From: Micromonospora sp. WMMD1128
GTDB lineage: Bacteria > Actinomycetota > Actinomycetes > Mycobacteriales > Micromonosporaceae
Length of the DNA stretch: 64,000 bases
Reading direction: 5' to 3'
Assembly (NCBI RefSeq): GCF_027497235.1
Contig: NZ_CP114902.1
Location: 806,001-870,000 of the forward strand
In this document: positions 1 to 7,975 of the stretch, piece after piece
Numbering within the stretch: position 1 is the first letter of the stretch
Layout of the letters: each line of letters begins with the position of its first letter
Translations under genes and position numbers: made by a program
Notes under the pieces: generated by a model
Told to the model about the DNA's origin: nothing
Database searches by the model: none
What the model saw: only the letters and a program-made list of their open reading frames with translations

Positions 1-720
1 GCCCCGGTGCCCGGCGCCGGCGGGCCGGTGTTCATCGCGCACGTCGGCGGCGGCCAGGACCCGAGCACCGGCAGTCGCTCGCCGGCCGGCGTCAAGCTGC
101 TCTCCCGCAAGTGGCGCTGCCCCGAGCCGGGGTGCGCGTTGTTCGGTGGGGGCGGCGGCGCCTTCGCCGACCTGGCCGCGATCGACCGGGTCCCGTCCGA
201 GCAGCCGCCGCCCACGCTGCGCACCGGCGCGCCGACCTGCCCCCGGCACGGCAGCCGCCTCTCCGACGCCGGGCAGCGCCCGCGCAGCGAGGTGCTGGCG
301 GTGCGGATCGGCGGGCTGGTACGCAAGCGGTTCGTGCTCACCGAGGCCGACCCGGTGGCGGTCGGGCGGGCGCCGGACGGCCCCGGCGGGGTGCAGCTCG
401 GCCAGTGGCTCAACGACGAGGCCCGGCGCTGGATCAGCCGCAGCCACGTCCGCTTCGACCTGGGGCGCGGGGGCGAGGTGGTGGTCACCGACACCAGCAC
501 CAACGGCTCCGGCATCCGGCCGGGCGGGTCCATGGTCGAGACGGACCGCATCCCGCTGCCGCCGCAGCAGTCCCGGACGCTCGGCGAGGGCGACCTGATC
601 GAGCTCTACCCGGGCGTGCAGGTGGGCCGCGCCGCCGAGACGACGAGCGAAGCGACGTACGCCCCGAACTCGGTGATGGCCGAGGCGCCGACCATGGCGA
701 TGCGGCTGCCGCGTCCCTGA
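1..720 (+). CDS. FHA-domain protein, N-terminus outside window
   Basis: The frame is open at base 1 and closes with TGA at 718-720, so the protein is partial; a GTG at base 7 is only an internal candidate. The visible part has a cysteine cluster (CPEPGC, then CPRH about 35 residues later) that resembles a zinc ribbon. A forkhead-associated domain follows, with the VGR strand turn, the SRSHVRF motif and the STNGSG loop. FHA domains bind phosphothreonine, usually linking a protein to Ser/Thr kinase signalling. The end of the gene faces rocD convergently across a hairpin terminator. The partner and upstream domains cannot be seen. Confidence 0.8.
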   Translation, partial: APVPGAGGPVFIAHVGGGQDPSTGSRSPAGVKLLSRKWRCPEPGCALFGGGGGAFADLAAIDRVPSEQPPPTLRTGAPTCPRHGSRLSDAGQRPRSEVLAVRIGGLVRKRFVLTEADPVAVGRAPDGPGGVQLGQWLNDEARRWISRSHVRFDLGRGGEVVVTDTSTNGSGIRPGGSMVETDRIPLPPQQSRTLGEGDLIELYPGVQVGRAAETTSEATYAPNSVMAEAPTMAMRLPRP

Positions 721-730
721 CCCCCACGCG

Positions 731-767
731 AAAGGGCGCCGGGACCGTCGTGGTCCCGGCACCCTTT
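731..767. terminator. Hairpin terminator between FHA gene and rocD
   Basis: A 13-bp stem (gggcgccgggacc paired with ggtcccggcaccc, one G-T pair) has a 5-nt loop. It is flanked by AAA on the left and TTTT on the right, so it can serve both convergent genes. Confidence 0.75.
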
Positions 768-780
768 TCGGGTACGCGGA

Positions 781-1998
781 TCAGGCGGCCAGCACGGCGG
801 CGAGCTGCGCCACCGCGTGGTCGATCTCCTCTTCGGTGATCACCAGCGGCGGCGCGAGCCGGATGGTCGAACCGTGGGTGTCCTTCGCGAGCACACCGCG
901 CTCCATCAGCCGCTCACACGCCTGCCGGCCGGTCATCAGCGCCGGGTCGATGTCGACGCCGGCCCAGAGGCCGCGCACCCGGACGGCGACGAGGCCCTTA
1001 CCGAGCAGCCCTTCCAGGCCGGTCCGCAGCCGCTCGCCCAGCTCGGCCGAGCGCCGCTGGAACTCGCCGGTGGCGAGCAGCCGGACCACCTCGGTGGCGA
1101 CCGCGCACGCGAGCGGGTTGCCGCCGAACGTCGAGCCGTGCTGGCCCGGCTGGAGCACACCCAGCACGTCGGCGTTCGCGGCCACCGCGGAGACCGGCAC
1201 GATGCCGCCGCCGAGCGCCTTGCCCAGCAGGTACATGTCCGGGACGACGCCCTCCAGGTCGCAGGCGAACGTCGTGCCGGTGCGCCCCAGGCCGGACTGG
1301 ATCTCGTCGGCGACGAAGAGCACGTTGCGCTCGGTGCACAGCTCGCGGACCCCCGGCAGGTAGCCGGCCGGCGGCACCACGACGCCCTGCTCGCCCTGGA
1401 TCGGCTCCAGCAGCACAGCCACCGTGTTCTCGTCGATCGCGGCGGCGAGCGCGTCCAGGTCGCCGTAGGGGACCACGGTGAAACCAGGTGTGTACGGCCC
1501 GAAGTCGGCGCGCGCGTCCTCATCCGTGGAGAAGCTGACGATGGTGGTGGTGCGGCCGTGGAAGTTCCCCTCCGCCACCACGATGTTGGCCCGGCCCGGG
1601 GCCACGCCCTTGACCTGGTAGCCCCACTTGCGGGCGACCTTGATGCCGGTCTCCACCGCCTCCGCGCCGGTGTTCATCGGCAGCACCAGCTCCTTGCCGC
1701 AGAGCGCGGCGAGCTCCCGGCAGAAGTCGGCGAACTGGTCGTGGATGAACGCGCGGCTGGTCAGCGTGAGGCGGTCGAGCTGCGCGTGCGCGGCCTCGAT
1801 CAGCTTCGGGTGCCGGTGGCCGAAGTTCAACGCCGAGTAGCCGGCCAGGCAGTCCAGGTAGCGGCGGCCGTCCACGTCGGTCAACCAGGCGCCCTCGGCC
1901 GACGAGATCACCACGGGCAGCGGGTGGTAGTTGTGCGCCGTGTGACGCTCCGCGTCCCGGACCGCCGAGGGCGTCCGCAGCATGTCGTCGATGATCAC
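781..1998 (-). CDS. rocD: Ornithine aminotransferase
   Basis: This is a class III PLP aminotransferase of 405 residues that converts ornithine and 2-oxoglutarate to glutamate semialdehyde and glutamate. The PLP signature VADEIQSGLGRTG and the Schiff-base lysine in YLLGKALGGG are present, and the length fits the family. I choose the GTG at 1996-1998 because GGAAAGG lies about 7 bases upstream and the start overlaps the stop of the upstream ddaH gene in a GTGA junction. The in-frame extension further upstream runs inside ddaH and is unlikely. The overlap implies a translationally coupled two-gene operon feeding arginine carbon into glutamate/proline. Confidence 0.93.
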   Translation of the reverse strand: MIIDDMLRTPSAVRDAERHTAHNYHPLPVVISSAEGAWLTDVDGRRYLDCLAGYSALNFGHRHPKLIEAAHAQLDRLTLTSRAFIHDQFADFCRELAALCGKELVLPMNTGAEAVETGIKVARKWGYQVKGVAPGRANIVVAEGNFHGRTTTIVSFSTDEDARADFGPYTPGFTVVPYGDLDALAAAIDENTVAVLLEPIQGEQGVVVPPAGYLPGVRELCTERNVLFVADEIQSGLGRTGTTFACDLEGVVPDMYLLGKALGGGIVPVSAVAANADVLGVLQPGQHGSTFGGNPLACAVATEVVRLLATGEFQRRSAELGERLRTGLEGLLGKGLVAVRVRGLWAGVDIDPALMTGRQACERLMERGVLAKDTHGSTIRLAPPLVITEEEIDHAVAQLAAVLAA

Positions 1999-2816
1999 TT
2001 GATCGCCTTTCCCTGACGGAGTCGCAACGTGCAGCACTTCGGTCCGCCGCCGGCCTTACGCAGCTCGGACAGGTCGATCCCGATGATCTCGTAACCCCGG
2101 TCGCGCAGCTTCGCGGCCAGGTCGGTGGCCTGCGCCGGCAGCACCACGTGCCGGCCGTCGCTGACCGCGTTCAGGCCGAGCACCTCGGCGTCGGCGAGCG
2201 TGGCGTGGATCGCGTCCGGGAAGAGCCGGCGCAGCGCCGCCCGGCTGCCCGGGGAGAACGCCTCCGGCAGGTACGCCACGGTCCGCTCGTCGAGCACGGT
2301 GAGCGCGGTGTCCAGGTGGTAGAAGCGGGGGTCCACCAACTGCATGGTCACCACCGGATAGCCGAAGACCTCCTGGAGTTGCGCGTGCGAGGCGTGCGCG
2401 GTGCGGAACCCGGTGCCGGCGAGCAGGTGGTCGCCGGCCAGTAGGACGTCGCCCTCACCCTCGTTGACGTGCTTCGGGTCGTACATCTCGAAACCGGCGG
2501 CCTCGAACCAGGCGCGGTAGGCGGGGGCCTCGTCGGCGCGCTGCGGGTCGCGGAACTGCACCGCCATCGCCTTGTCGTCGATCACCGTGCCGCCGTTGGC
2601 CGCGAAGACCATGTCCGGCAGGCCGGCGACCGGTTCGATCAGCTCGACCTCGTGGCCCAGATCGACGTACGTCTGCCGGAGCTGCTCCCACTGCCGGATC
2701 GCCAGGGCGGCGTCGACCGGGGCGGTGGGATCCATCCAGGGGTTGATCGCGTAGTCGACGGCGAAGTACGTCGGCCGGCACATCAGGAAGCGCTGGCGGG
2801 TGGCGTCCATCGTCAT
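1995..2816 (-). CDS. ddaH: DDAH / arginine-hydrolase family protein
   Basis: A guanidino-group-modifying hydrolase of 273 residues. Family marks are LPDMVFAANGG near residue 70, a His in FRTAHASH, and the C-terminal nucleophile Cys in GGPKCCTLRLR. The ATG at 2814-2816 is preceded by GGGAG; an upstream in-frame start would add 11 residues without a better ribosome site. The gene is first in an operon with rocD. Annotated relatives are called dimethylargininase, which yields citrulline, but coupling to an ornithine aminotransferase suggests the product may be ornithine (arginine dihydrolase type). Mycobacteria show a similar pairing (Rv2323c with rocD). The family is certain; the exact reaction is not. 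Confidence 0.85.
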   Translation of the reverse strand: MTMDATRQRFLMCRPTYFAVDYAINPWMDPTAPVDAALAIRQWEQLRQTYVDLGHEVELIEPVAGLPDMVFAANGGTVIDDKAMAVQFRDPQRADEAPAYRAWFEAAGFEMYDPKHVNEGEGDVLLAGDHLLAGTGFRTAHASHAQLQEVFGYPVVTMQLVDPRFYHLDTALTVLDERTVAYLPEAFSPGSRAALRRLFPDAIHATLADAEVLGLNAVSDGRHVVLPAQATDLAAKLRDRGYEIIGIDLSELRKAGGGPKCCTLRLRQGKAIK

Positions 2817-2919
2817 GTGGTGCTCCCAGGGTCGGGCGCGCCCGGCCACGGTCGGCCCACGGGCTGGCGCCGTGGCTCAACCGTATGCGTCCCGGTGCGA
2901 CGACATCCACCGCGAGAAC

Positions 2920-2976
2920 TTGCGTAGACCAGCGAATCGTTGCGTGTACGCGATCAGGTCCGACGATTCCTTGCGT
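2920..2976. promoter_or_regulatory. Helically phased TTGCGT repeats upstream of ddaH-rocD
   Basis: TTGCGT occurs at 2920-2925, 2940-2945 and 2971-2976, spaced 20 and 31 bases (two and three turns), 104-160 bases before the ddaH start. This arrangement fits a multimeric regulator such as an Lrp/AsnC protein, which commonly controls arginine/ornithine catabolism. The regulator gene is not in the window; the assignment is inference. Confidence 0.4.
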
Positions 2977-3081
2977 CGCTCTGGCACGCAGCCGCCCTTG
3001 CCGGGGTGCCTGCGGGCCGGATTCAGGTGGCGACCGGCGGGGAGGCGCTCCCCGGATGTCTGAGAGGGTGGCCGGCGTCTC

Positions 3082-3156
3082 GATCCACTCCACTTCGGCG
3101 AGGTGGCGGTATCCCGGCCCGCTCGACCCCGCCACTTCGGCGGAATGGAGTCGATC
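3082..3156. repeat. Long imperfect inverted repeat, family A copy 1
   Basis: Arms 3082-3109 and 3130-3156 pair over about 28 positions with roughly five mismatches; the core is TTCGGCGAGGTGGCGG. The same core occurs in the hairpin at 13676-13738. Confidence 0.6.
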
Positions 3157-3306
3157 AAGCGCGGGTTCTCGCCCATCGGGAGCACGTTCCCATCCAATGC
3201 GCCTCTGGGGATCTGACCGGACAAGGTTGCGTGGAGAACTGTGCCCCTCCGGGGCCACGCGCTTCCACCATCTCGGACGGCGTGAGTCGAAGAGCGCGGA
3301 ACACAC

Positions 3307-3335
3307 TTCGGGGGCGGCGAGTCGCCGCCCCCGAA
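3307..3335 (-). terminator. Perfect 14-bp hairpin downstream of the 3432-4421 gene
   Basis: ttcgggggcggcga (3307-3320) and tcgccgcccccgaa (3322-3335) are exact reverse complements around one base. It lies about 97 bases past the stop of the leftward membrane-protein gene. There is no U tract, so its function as a terminator is inferred. Confidence 0.5.
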
Positions 3336-3350
3336 AGAGGTGTTGCCCGG

Positions 3351-3386
3351 CCGGTGAACCACCGGTGCTGCCCGGTGAACCACCGG
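3351..3386. repeat. Two copies of a 15-bp partly palindromic repeat
   Basis: ccggtgaaccaccgg at 3351-3365 and again at 3372-3386, 21 bases apart; each has CCGGTG/CACCGG arms. It may be an operator for the leftward or rightward neighbour, or a simple duplication. Confidence 0.5.
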
Positions 3387-3431
3387 AGCTTTTCGGGCTG
3401 CCGGTTGCTGCCGGCGATCGGAACAGTGCCC

Positions 3432-4421
3432 TCAGAACCGATCGACAAACTGTGAGTCAAGCCACTCGCGGAACCGGCCCACCCACTCGCCGTCAGTGGT
3501 CGGCCAGTCGAACTGGCCGGTCATCGCCACGATGCCGAGCACCACGGCGGCCAGGCCGACCATGATGCCGATCAGCGCGTCGGTCTTGCCGGCCACGTGC
3601 CGGCGTCGGGTGGCGATCAGGCCCAGCACCGCCAGCACCGCGCCGGCCGCGCCGAGCCCGATGCCGTAGCCGGCCAGCGTGCCGGAGAGCACGAAGAGCG
3701 CGCCGGCCACGGACACGACCAGACCGAGCGTGGCGAGAAGGCTGGCCCGCGGCTTCTTCGTCAGCTCCGGATCGAGTTCCCGCTCGGGGCGACCGTCGCG
3801 GTCCAGGTCGACGGGCCGGTCGGTGTGGGTTTCGCGGTTCGGGTCGACGGACCGGTCGGTGTGGACGTCGCGGTTCGGGTCCACGGGCCGGTCGGTGTGG
3901 CTGTCGCGGTCGAGGTTGACGGGTCGGTCGGGGTGACCGTCGCGGTCCAGGTCGACGGGCCGGTCGGGGTGGCCGTCACGGTTCGGGTCGACGGTCGGCT
4001 CCGGGTCGACGGTCCGCGCGTTCCGGCCCAACGGCCTGCTGGTCGCCGCCCGGGCCGAGGCGGCCCGCTGCGCTGCCCGCCGCTCCGCCTCGCCGGTCCG
4101 TGCCATGGTCTCGACATGCCCGTCGCCGACCGGTCCGGCCTCGCCGCCGCGCCCGTCCGCCGGAACCCGCCCGGCGTCGGTGACTCGCGCAGCTTCGCCG
4201 CCGCGCCCGGCCCCGCTGATCGGCCCGGCCTCGCCGGCACGCTTCGCTTCGGTGGCGGTCGAGTCGCTGCGGTACGTGGCCCGCGCCGCGTCGCGGTCGG
4301 TGACCACCGGTTGGCCGGCCGTTCCGTCTGCGGTCGGGTGCTCGTCGCGGGCGTCGACGACACCGTCGCTGTTCGTATCGGTACTGTTCGCCGGGGACTT
4401 CCGGCGGGACAAGATGTTCAC
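3432..4421 (-). CDS. Membrane protein with Asp/Arg/His-rich 12-residue repeats
   Basis: A 329-residue protein of unrecognised function. The GTG at 4419-4421 has AGGAGG 9 bases upstream. The N-terminal third is low-complexity and hydrophilic; it begins with a DTNSDGVVDARDEHP segment resembling a calcium-binding repeat. Residues about 145-215 hold six units of the DRPVDLDRDGHP type. The C-terminal 110 residues contain three to four hydrophobic segments (LLATLGLVVSVAGALFVL, YGIGLGAAGAVLAVLGLIA and IGIMVGLAAVVLGIVAM) and end in a short tail. The layout is a membrane anchor with a charged repeat tail, possibly metal binding. No operon partner is evident. Confidence 0.7.
   Translation of the reverse strand: MNILSRRKSPANSTDTNSDGVVDARDEHPTADGTAGQPVVTDRDAARATYRSDSTATEAKRAGEAGPISGAGRGGEAARVTDAGRVPADGRGGEAGPVGDGHVETMARTGEAERRAAQRAASARAATSRPLGRNARTVDPEPTVDPNRDGHPDRPVDLDRDGHPDRPVNLDRDSHTDRPVDPNRDVHTDRSVDPNRETHTDRPVDLDRDGRPERELDPELTKKPRASLLATLGLVVSVAGALFVLSGTLAGYGIGLGAAGAVLAVLGLIATRRRHVAGKTDALIGIMVGLAAVVLGIVAMTGQFDWPTTDGEWVGRFREWLDSQFVDRF
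3780..3995 (-). repeat. 36-bp tandem repeat inside the 3432-4421 gene
   Basis: About six 36-bp units encode DRPVDLDRDGHP variants (DPNRDVHTDRSV, DPNRETHTDRPV and others). Unit length is kept in frame, so copy number could vary without breaking the gene. Confidence 0.75.
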
Positions 4422-4504
4422 CTTGGCACCTCCTGATGCAGGCGCGGAGGCCGCGCATGACTGTCAGGAGGTACCCAGGCGTGCGGAAATCGACACCCGG
4501 TGAC

Positions 4505-4548
4505 GGAACCGGGGCCGCCCGGCGGGGCCGGCTTGCGGCCCCGGTTCC
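4505..4548 (-). terminator. Strong hairpin terminator after the GH43 gene
   Basis: Perfect 14-bp arms (ggaaccggggccgc at 4505-4518 and its complement at 4535-4548) with a 16-nt loop begin 21 bases past the GH43 stop. No U tract. Confidence 0.65.
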
Positions 4549-4568
4549 CGCGCCGGGCGGCGCCGTCG

Positions 4569-6059
4569 TCAGGACTGGGTGCGTGACCACTGCTGGTTGG
4601 TGCCGCTCCCGCAGGTGTACTGCTGGACGTCCGCGCCGTCGCCGGTGCCGGAGTTGACCACGTCCAGGCACTTGCCGCTGTGCCGGGCCCGGAGCTGGAA
4701 CCAGCTGCCGAGCGCGGCCCACTGCCACTGCTGGTTGGCGCCGCTGCCGCAGGTGTACTGGATGATGTTGGCGCCGTCGGCGGTGGACGCGCCGGCGACG
4801 TCGAGACACTTGCCGCTGTTGGCGTTGACGAGGCGGAACCAGCCGCCGCCGGCGTCCTGGAACTCCCACCGCTGGTTGCCACCGCCGTTCCAACTCCACT
4901 GCTTGACCTCGGCGTTGTTTGCGGTGGAGTTGTCCATCACGTCCAGCACCCGGCCGCTGTGCCGGGCGGTGACCCGGTAGGTGGTGGGCGCGCTGCCGGT
5001 GACCGTCCCGGCAGCCGTGTCGATGGTGACCGACGGATACCAGGTCAGGCTCATGCTGGTGGCGGTCGGGAAGCTGATCGGCAGCCACACGTACTGCGAG
5101 TCGTTGGCCGGCCCGCCCCAGGCTCCCGCCCACCTGTCACCCATGTACAGGTAGCTGGTGGTGGAGGTGCCCTGGATCGGCAGCACGAAGGCCGGTTGGG
5201 AGCTGAACGTGGTGTTGTTGCCCACGTCGGTCCAGCCGCTCCACGGTCCCGAGATGCTCGTCGCGGTGGCGTACCTGGCCTGGTTTGGGCTCCAGCCGGT
5301 CGCCGCCGACGTCAGCAGGAAGTAGGTGCTGCCCCGCTTGAACATCGCCGGCGCCTCGCGGGTCGCGCCGGCCCAGAAGTTGCCCACCAGGCCGGCGACG
5401 TTGAGATAGTCCGAGGTGAGCCGGTAGATGTGCAGATCGCGGTTCTCGTTGGCGGCCGAGATCATGTACGCGGTGCCGTTGTCGTTGTAGAGCGTGATGT
5501 CCCGCGACATGTGCTGCCCGAGCGGCCGGAAGCTGCCGTGGTAGGTGTAGTTGCCGTCCACGGTGGCCGACGAGGCGACGGCCGCCCGCGCCTCGCCGTA
5601 GTCCGACCCGTTCTCCTTGTGCATCCACATCACGAACCGGCCGGTGGCGGCGTTGTAGATGACCTTCGGCCGCTCGATGTTGGATCGTTGCAGCTCGGCG
5701 GCCGACGTCTGGGTGAGGACGTTGTTGCGGAACTCCCAGGTGCGCAGGTCGGTGGAGCGGTAGACGGAGACCGCCCGGAAGGTGTTGTCCGGATTGCGGT
5801 TCTCGCCGAACCAGTAGTAGTAGTTGTCGACCTTGAGGACGCCGCCGCCGTGGGCGTGCACCACGGCGCCGCTCGTGTCGGTGAACTGCGTGCCGTTGGT
5901 GACGGTCACCGGGGCCGCCAGCGCGGCCGAGCCCGGCCCGACCACCGTCGCGACGGCCACGATTAGTGCCATGCCGAACGCCAGGAGACGTCCCCGTCCG
6001 CTCATCCCACCGTTCCCGCCGTCGGGGAGCGCCCGATCCGTCGACCGCATGCCGGTCAC
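4569..6059 (-). CDS. Secreted GH43 family enzyme with CBM13 lectin domain
   Basis: A 496-residue exported glycosidase. A basic n-region and hydrophobic stretch (LLAFGMALIVAVATVVG, ending SAALAA) form the signal peptide. The catalytic five-blade propeller follows (VHAHGGGVLKV, YYYWFGENR, SRDITLYNDNGTAYMISA, APAMFKRGSTYFLLTS); this pattern resembles the GH43 exo-beta-1,3-galactanase group. The last 130 residues are a ricin-type CBM13 with QxW repeats (NQRWEF, NQQWQW, NQQWSR). The first start, GTG 6057-6059, overlaps the upstream TGA as GTGA; ATGs at 6050 and 6005 are alternatives. It is probably the second gene of an operon with the CBM2 protein. Galactan as substrate is inferred. Confidence 0.85.
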   Translation of the reverse strand: MTGMRSTDRALPDGGNGGMSGRGRLLAFGMALIVAVATVVGPGSAALAAPVTVTNGTQFTDTSGAVVHAHGGGVLKVDNYYYWFGENRNPDNTFRAVSVYRSTDLRTWEFRNNVLTQTSAAELQRSNIERPKVIYNAATGRFVMWMHKENGSDYGEARAAVASSATVDGNYTYHGSFRPLGQHMSRDITLYNDNGTAYMISAANENRDLHIYRLTSDYLNVAGLVGNFWAGATREAPAMFKRGSTYFLLTSAATGWSPNQARYATATSISGPWSGWTDVGNNTTFSSQPAFVLPIQGTSTTSYLYMGDRWAGAWGGPANDSQYVWLPISFPTATSMSLTWYPSVTIDTAAGTVTGSAPTTYRVTARHSGRVLDVMDNSTANNAEVKQWSWNGGGNQRWEFQDAGGGWFRLVNANSGKCLDVAGASTADGANIIQYTCGSGANQQWQWAALGSWFQLRARHSGKCLDVVNSGTGDGADVQQYTCGSGTNQQWSRTQS

Positions 6060-6808
6060 CGGCCGCAGACCGGCGTGAAGCCGCCGGACCAGCCGCTCAC
6101 GGCCACCATCAGCCCGAACGTGGTCGAGGCGCCCGGCGCCAGCGTCCCGTTCCAGGAGGCGTTGTGGACCACGACGTTCTGACCGGTGACCTCCGCCACC
6201 CCGCCCCAGATCGTCTGGATGCGCTCGTCACCGGACCACCGCCACTTCACGCGCCAGTCGTGCATCGGCTCGGTGCCGGTGTTGCGCACGGTGACCGTGG
6301 CGATGAAACCGCCGTACCACTGATTGTCGATCGTGGCCGACGCGGCGCACGTCGACGTCGACAGCGTCCGGCCCGGTCCGCCGATGAGGTACGGATCCTG
6401 CGTGCCGTGCGTGTCGCTGAACCGGAACCAGTAGTCGGTGTCGGGCGTCAGCCCGTCGATGGTCACGTCGCCGAAGCGCTCCGGCCCGGAGACGGCCTCG
6501 GCCACCGGGTTGCGCCGCTCAGTGGCGTCCTCCCGGCTGGCGAAGAGGGTGACGACCATCGGCGGGTCGTAGCCGCAGGGCGGGAAGAGAATCAGCGAGT
6601 AGGTGATGGTGAGGCTGGTGGTGGTGGCACCGCTCACCCGGCCGCTGACCGGCAGTGCCGGCGGGCACGTCAGCGTCGGGCCGGGCGTCGGCGTCGCCGC
6701 CGCGACGGTGGGCGGCTGGACGGCCGGCGGCTGGACGGCCCCGGTCGAGGTGGCCAGGCCGGTCAGGGTGAGCGCGGCGGCCAGTGCCGCGCCGAGCGTA
6801 CGAAGCAT
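6056..6808 (-). CDS. Secreted CBM2 carbohydrate-binding protein
   Basis: A 250-residue secreted protein with signal peptide MLRTLGAALAAALTLTG. A PT-rich linker leads to an Fn3-like domain (DVTIDGLTPDTDYWFRFSD). A C-terminal CBM2 follows (CAASATIDNQWYGGF, WRVKWRWSGDERI, ASWNGTLAPGASTTFGL, ending PVCGR) with its terminal cysteines and surface Trp residues. I choose ATG 6806-6808 because of the AGGAG 8 bases upstream and the signal peptide; the longer in-frame extension is Arg/Pro-rich and non-coding in look. No catalytic domain is present, so it should help the co-transcribed GH43 enzyme reach polysaccharide. Confidence 0.82.
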   Translation of the reverse strand: MLRTLGAALAAALTLTGLATSTGAVQPPAVQPPTVAAATPTPGPTLTCPPALPVSGRVSGATTTSLTITYSLILFPPCGYDPPMVVTLFASREDATERRNPVAEAVSGPERFGDVTIDGLTPDTDYWFRFSDTHGTQDPYLIGGPGRTLSTSTCAASATIDNQWYGGFIATVTVRNTGTEPMHDWRVKWRWSGDERIQTIWGGVAEVTGQNVVVHNASWNGTLAPGASTTFGLMVAVSGWSGGFTPVCGR

Positions 6809-6976
6809 CTGTTTCTCCTGCACTGAGAGCCCGTCCCGCGGCGTGATCGGCGGGAATGGCGGCACGGCGGACTGCCGGAGAGGGACTGCCCGGCGCGGGG
6901 TGCGTACCACCCCGCGCGTCACTCTCCTGCTGGATCGAGCGGCTCGCACCGGCTCCCGAGCGCGACTGGAGTCAGT

Positions 6977-6990
6977 CTGTCAGTCGACAG
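6977..6990. promoter_or_regulatory. Candidate operator upstream of the CBM2-GH43 genes
   Basis: CTGTC-agtc-GACAG inverted repeat about 170 bases before the CBM2 start, followed by a further GTGTCGA. It may bind a sugar-responsive repressor; support is weak. Confidence 0.25.
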
Positions 6991-7059
6991 GTGTCGATTC
7001 AATGGAGTCCCACGGCGCGGCCGGCGCCCGGATGTGAGGCGAGAGGTGACGCTGGGCGG

Positions 7060-7383
7060 CTAGTCGGGCGCGACGCCGTGGGAACGGAGGATCTGGCGCA
7101 CGCGTTCGCGCGTGTAGCCGGTCACCCGCACGATGTCGACCTGCCGCATGCCGCTCCTGGATGCCTCCGCGATGGCCGTCGCGAGCTGCTCGCGGGCCAC
7201 GGTGACCTTCTCCCGATCCTCGGCCGCGCGCTGGGCGGAGGCAGCGGCGGTGGCCTGCGCCAGGTGAAACGCGCGTACCGCATCCGCCAGTCGGTTGGCC
7301 ATACCGTAGATGATCTCACTGGCCAAGTCAGACACGACTTCCATGGCCATTGATTGGCCAAATGGGTGATGGTAGTTTGGCAT
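7060..7383 (-). CDS. Small helix-turn-helix protein
   Basis: Up to 107 residues. The C-terminal 30 residues (SGMRQVDIVRVTGYTRERVRQI) look like a sigma-region-4/Trp-repressor type helix-turn-helix. The middle is an Ala/Glu/Arg-rich helix likely to dimerise. ATG 7381-7383 is the farthest start; ATG 7348-7350 (MAMEVVSDLASEI) may be the true one, as neither has a good ribosome site. It is divergent from the 7455 gene and could regulate it. No family name can be given. Confidence 0.6.
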   Translation of the reverse strand: MPNYHHPFGQSMAMEVVSDLASEIIYGMANRLADAVRAFHLAQATAAASAQRAAEDREKVTVAREQLATAIAEASRSGMRQVDIVRVTGYTRERVRQILRSHGVAPD

Positions 7384-7454
7384 TATGCAGGCGGCCCTCG
7401 GACAGCGATTGCGCCGCTGGCCGAGGGCCTTGATCGCCTACGAGGAGGCGACCC

Positions 7455-7952
7455 GTGAGCACCCTACCCACCCTGCCCGACTGCGGAGAACCGGCGACCG
7501 TCCGGATCGAGCTGTACACGACGGACTCCCTGGACGGCTGCGTGTACACCTGCGAGGCGCATGCCGCGCCCGCCGTCGCCGCGTTCGGCGGAGCCGGGCT
7601 GGCCGCGTACCCGACGGGTCTGAAGCCCGGGGTGTCGCGGCCCTGCGGGCACGTGTACGTCTATCCGACCGGTGCCCTCGCCGACGACCTGGACCACCCA
7701 CGCTGGTGCGACCGGGACGGCTGCCGGCTCCGGGGCCAGCACCGCTCCCGCACCCGCCGAACGGACCCCGACCAGCCGGCGGCGCTCCGGGTCGGGGTGG
7801 GGCTGGTGCGGGCGCTGCATCCCGCCGCCGAGCCGATGGTGAGCCTGCGCGGCGCGGAGGCCGGCCTGCTGTTGTCGATCGGGCAGGCGCGGGTGCTGCG
7901 GTACCGCCTGGCCCGCCTGCTCGACCTGGCGGCGGCCACCGGGCGGGTGTGA
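7455..7952 (+). CDS. Conserved hypothetical cysteine-containing protein
   Basis: 165 residues, GTG start with GAGGAGG 7 bases upstream. The N-terminal half has scattered metal-ligand-like residues (CEAHA, CGHVYVYPTG, WCDRDGCRLRGQHR), suggesting a zinc-binding fold. The C-terminal half is helical (LLLSIGQARVLRYRLARLL). The function is unknown. It lies 23 bases before the Nei/Fpg gene on the same strand and may share its transcript. Confidence 0.65.
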   Translation: MSTLPTLPDCGEPATVRIELYTTDSLDGCVYTCEAHAAPAVAAFGGAGLAAYPTGLKPGVSRPCGHVYVYPTGALADDLDHPRWCDRDGCRLRGQHRSRTRRTDPDQPAALRVGVGLVRALHPAAEPMVSLRGAEAGLLLSIGQARVLRYRLARLLDLAAATGRV

Positions 7953-7975
7953 CAACGGCTGACTACGCTTGGTCC

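Larger units (their letters stand above)
2817..3431. other. Intergenic region with operator-like repeats and hairpins
   Basis: No convincing gene: the open frames here lack coding character and ribosome sites. The stretch contains phased TTGCGT repeats upstream of ddaH (2920-2976), a long imperfect inverted repeat (3082-3156), a perfect 14-bp hairpin (3307-3335) and two copies of ccggtgaaccaccgg (3351-3365, 3372-3386). Confidence 0.6.

Noticed and set aside
817..2016. Rightward open frame opposite rocD
   Set aside because: rocD is complete with PLP motifs; the antisense frame is compositional.
2885..3565. Overlapping open frames in the gap before ddaH
   Set aside because: Arg/Pro/Ser-rich translations without motifs; several frames are open at once, as expected from GC content alone.
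7385..7975. In-frame upstream extension of the Nei/Fpg gene
   Set aside because: It would bury the catalytic N-terminal proline and overlaps the well-started 7455 gene.
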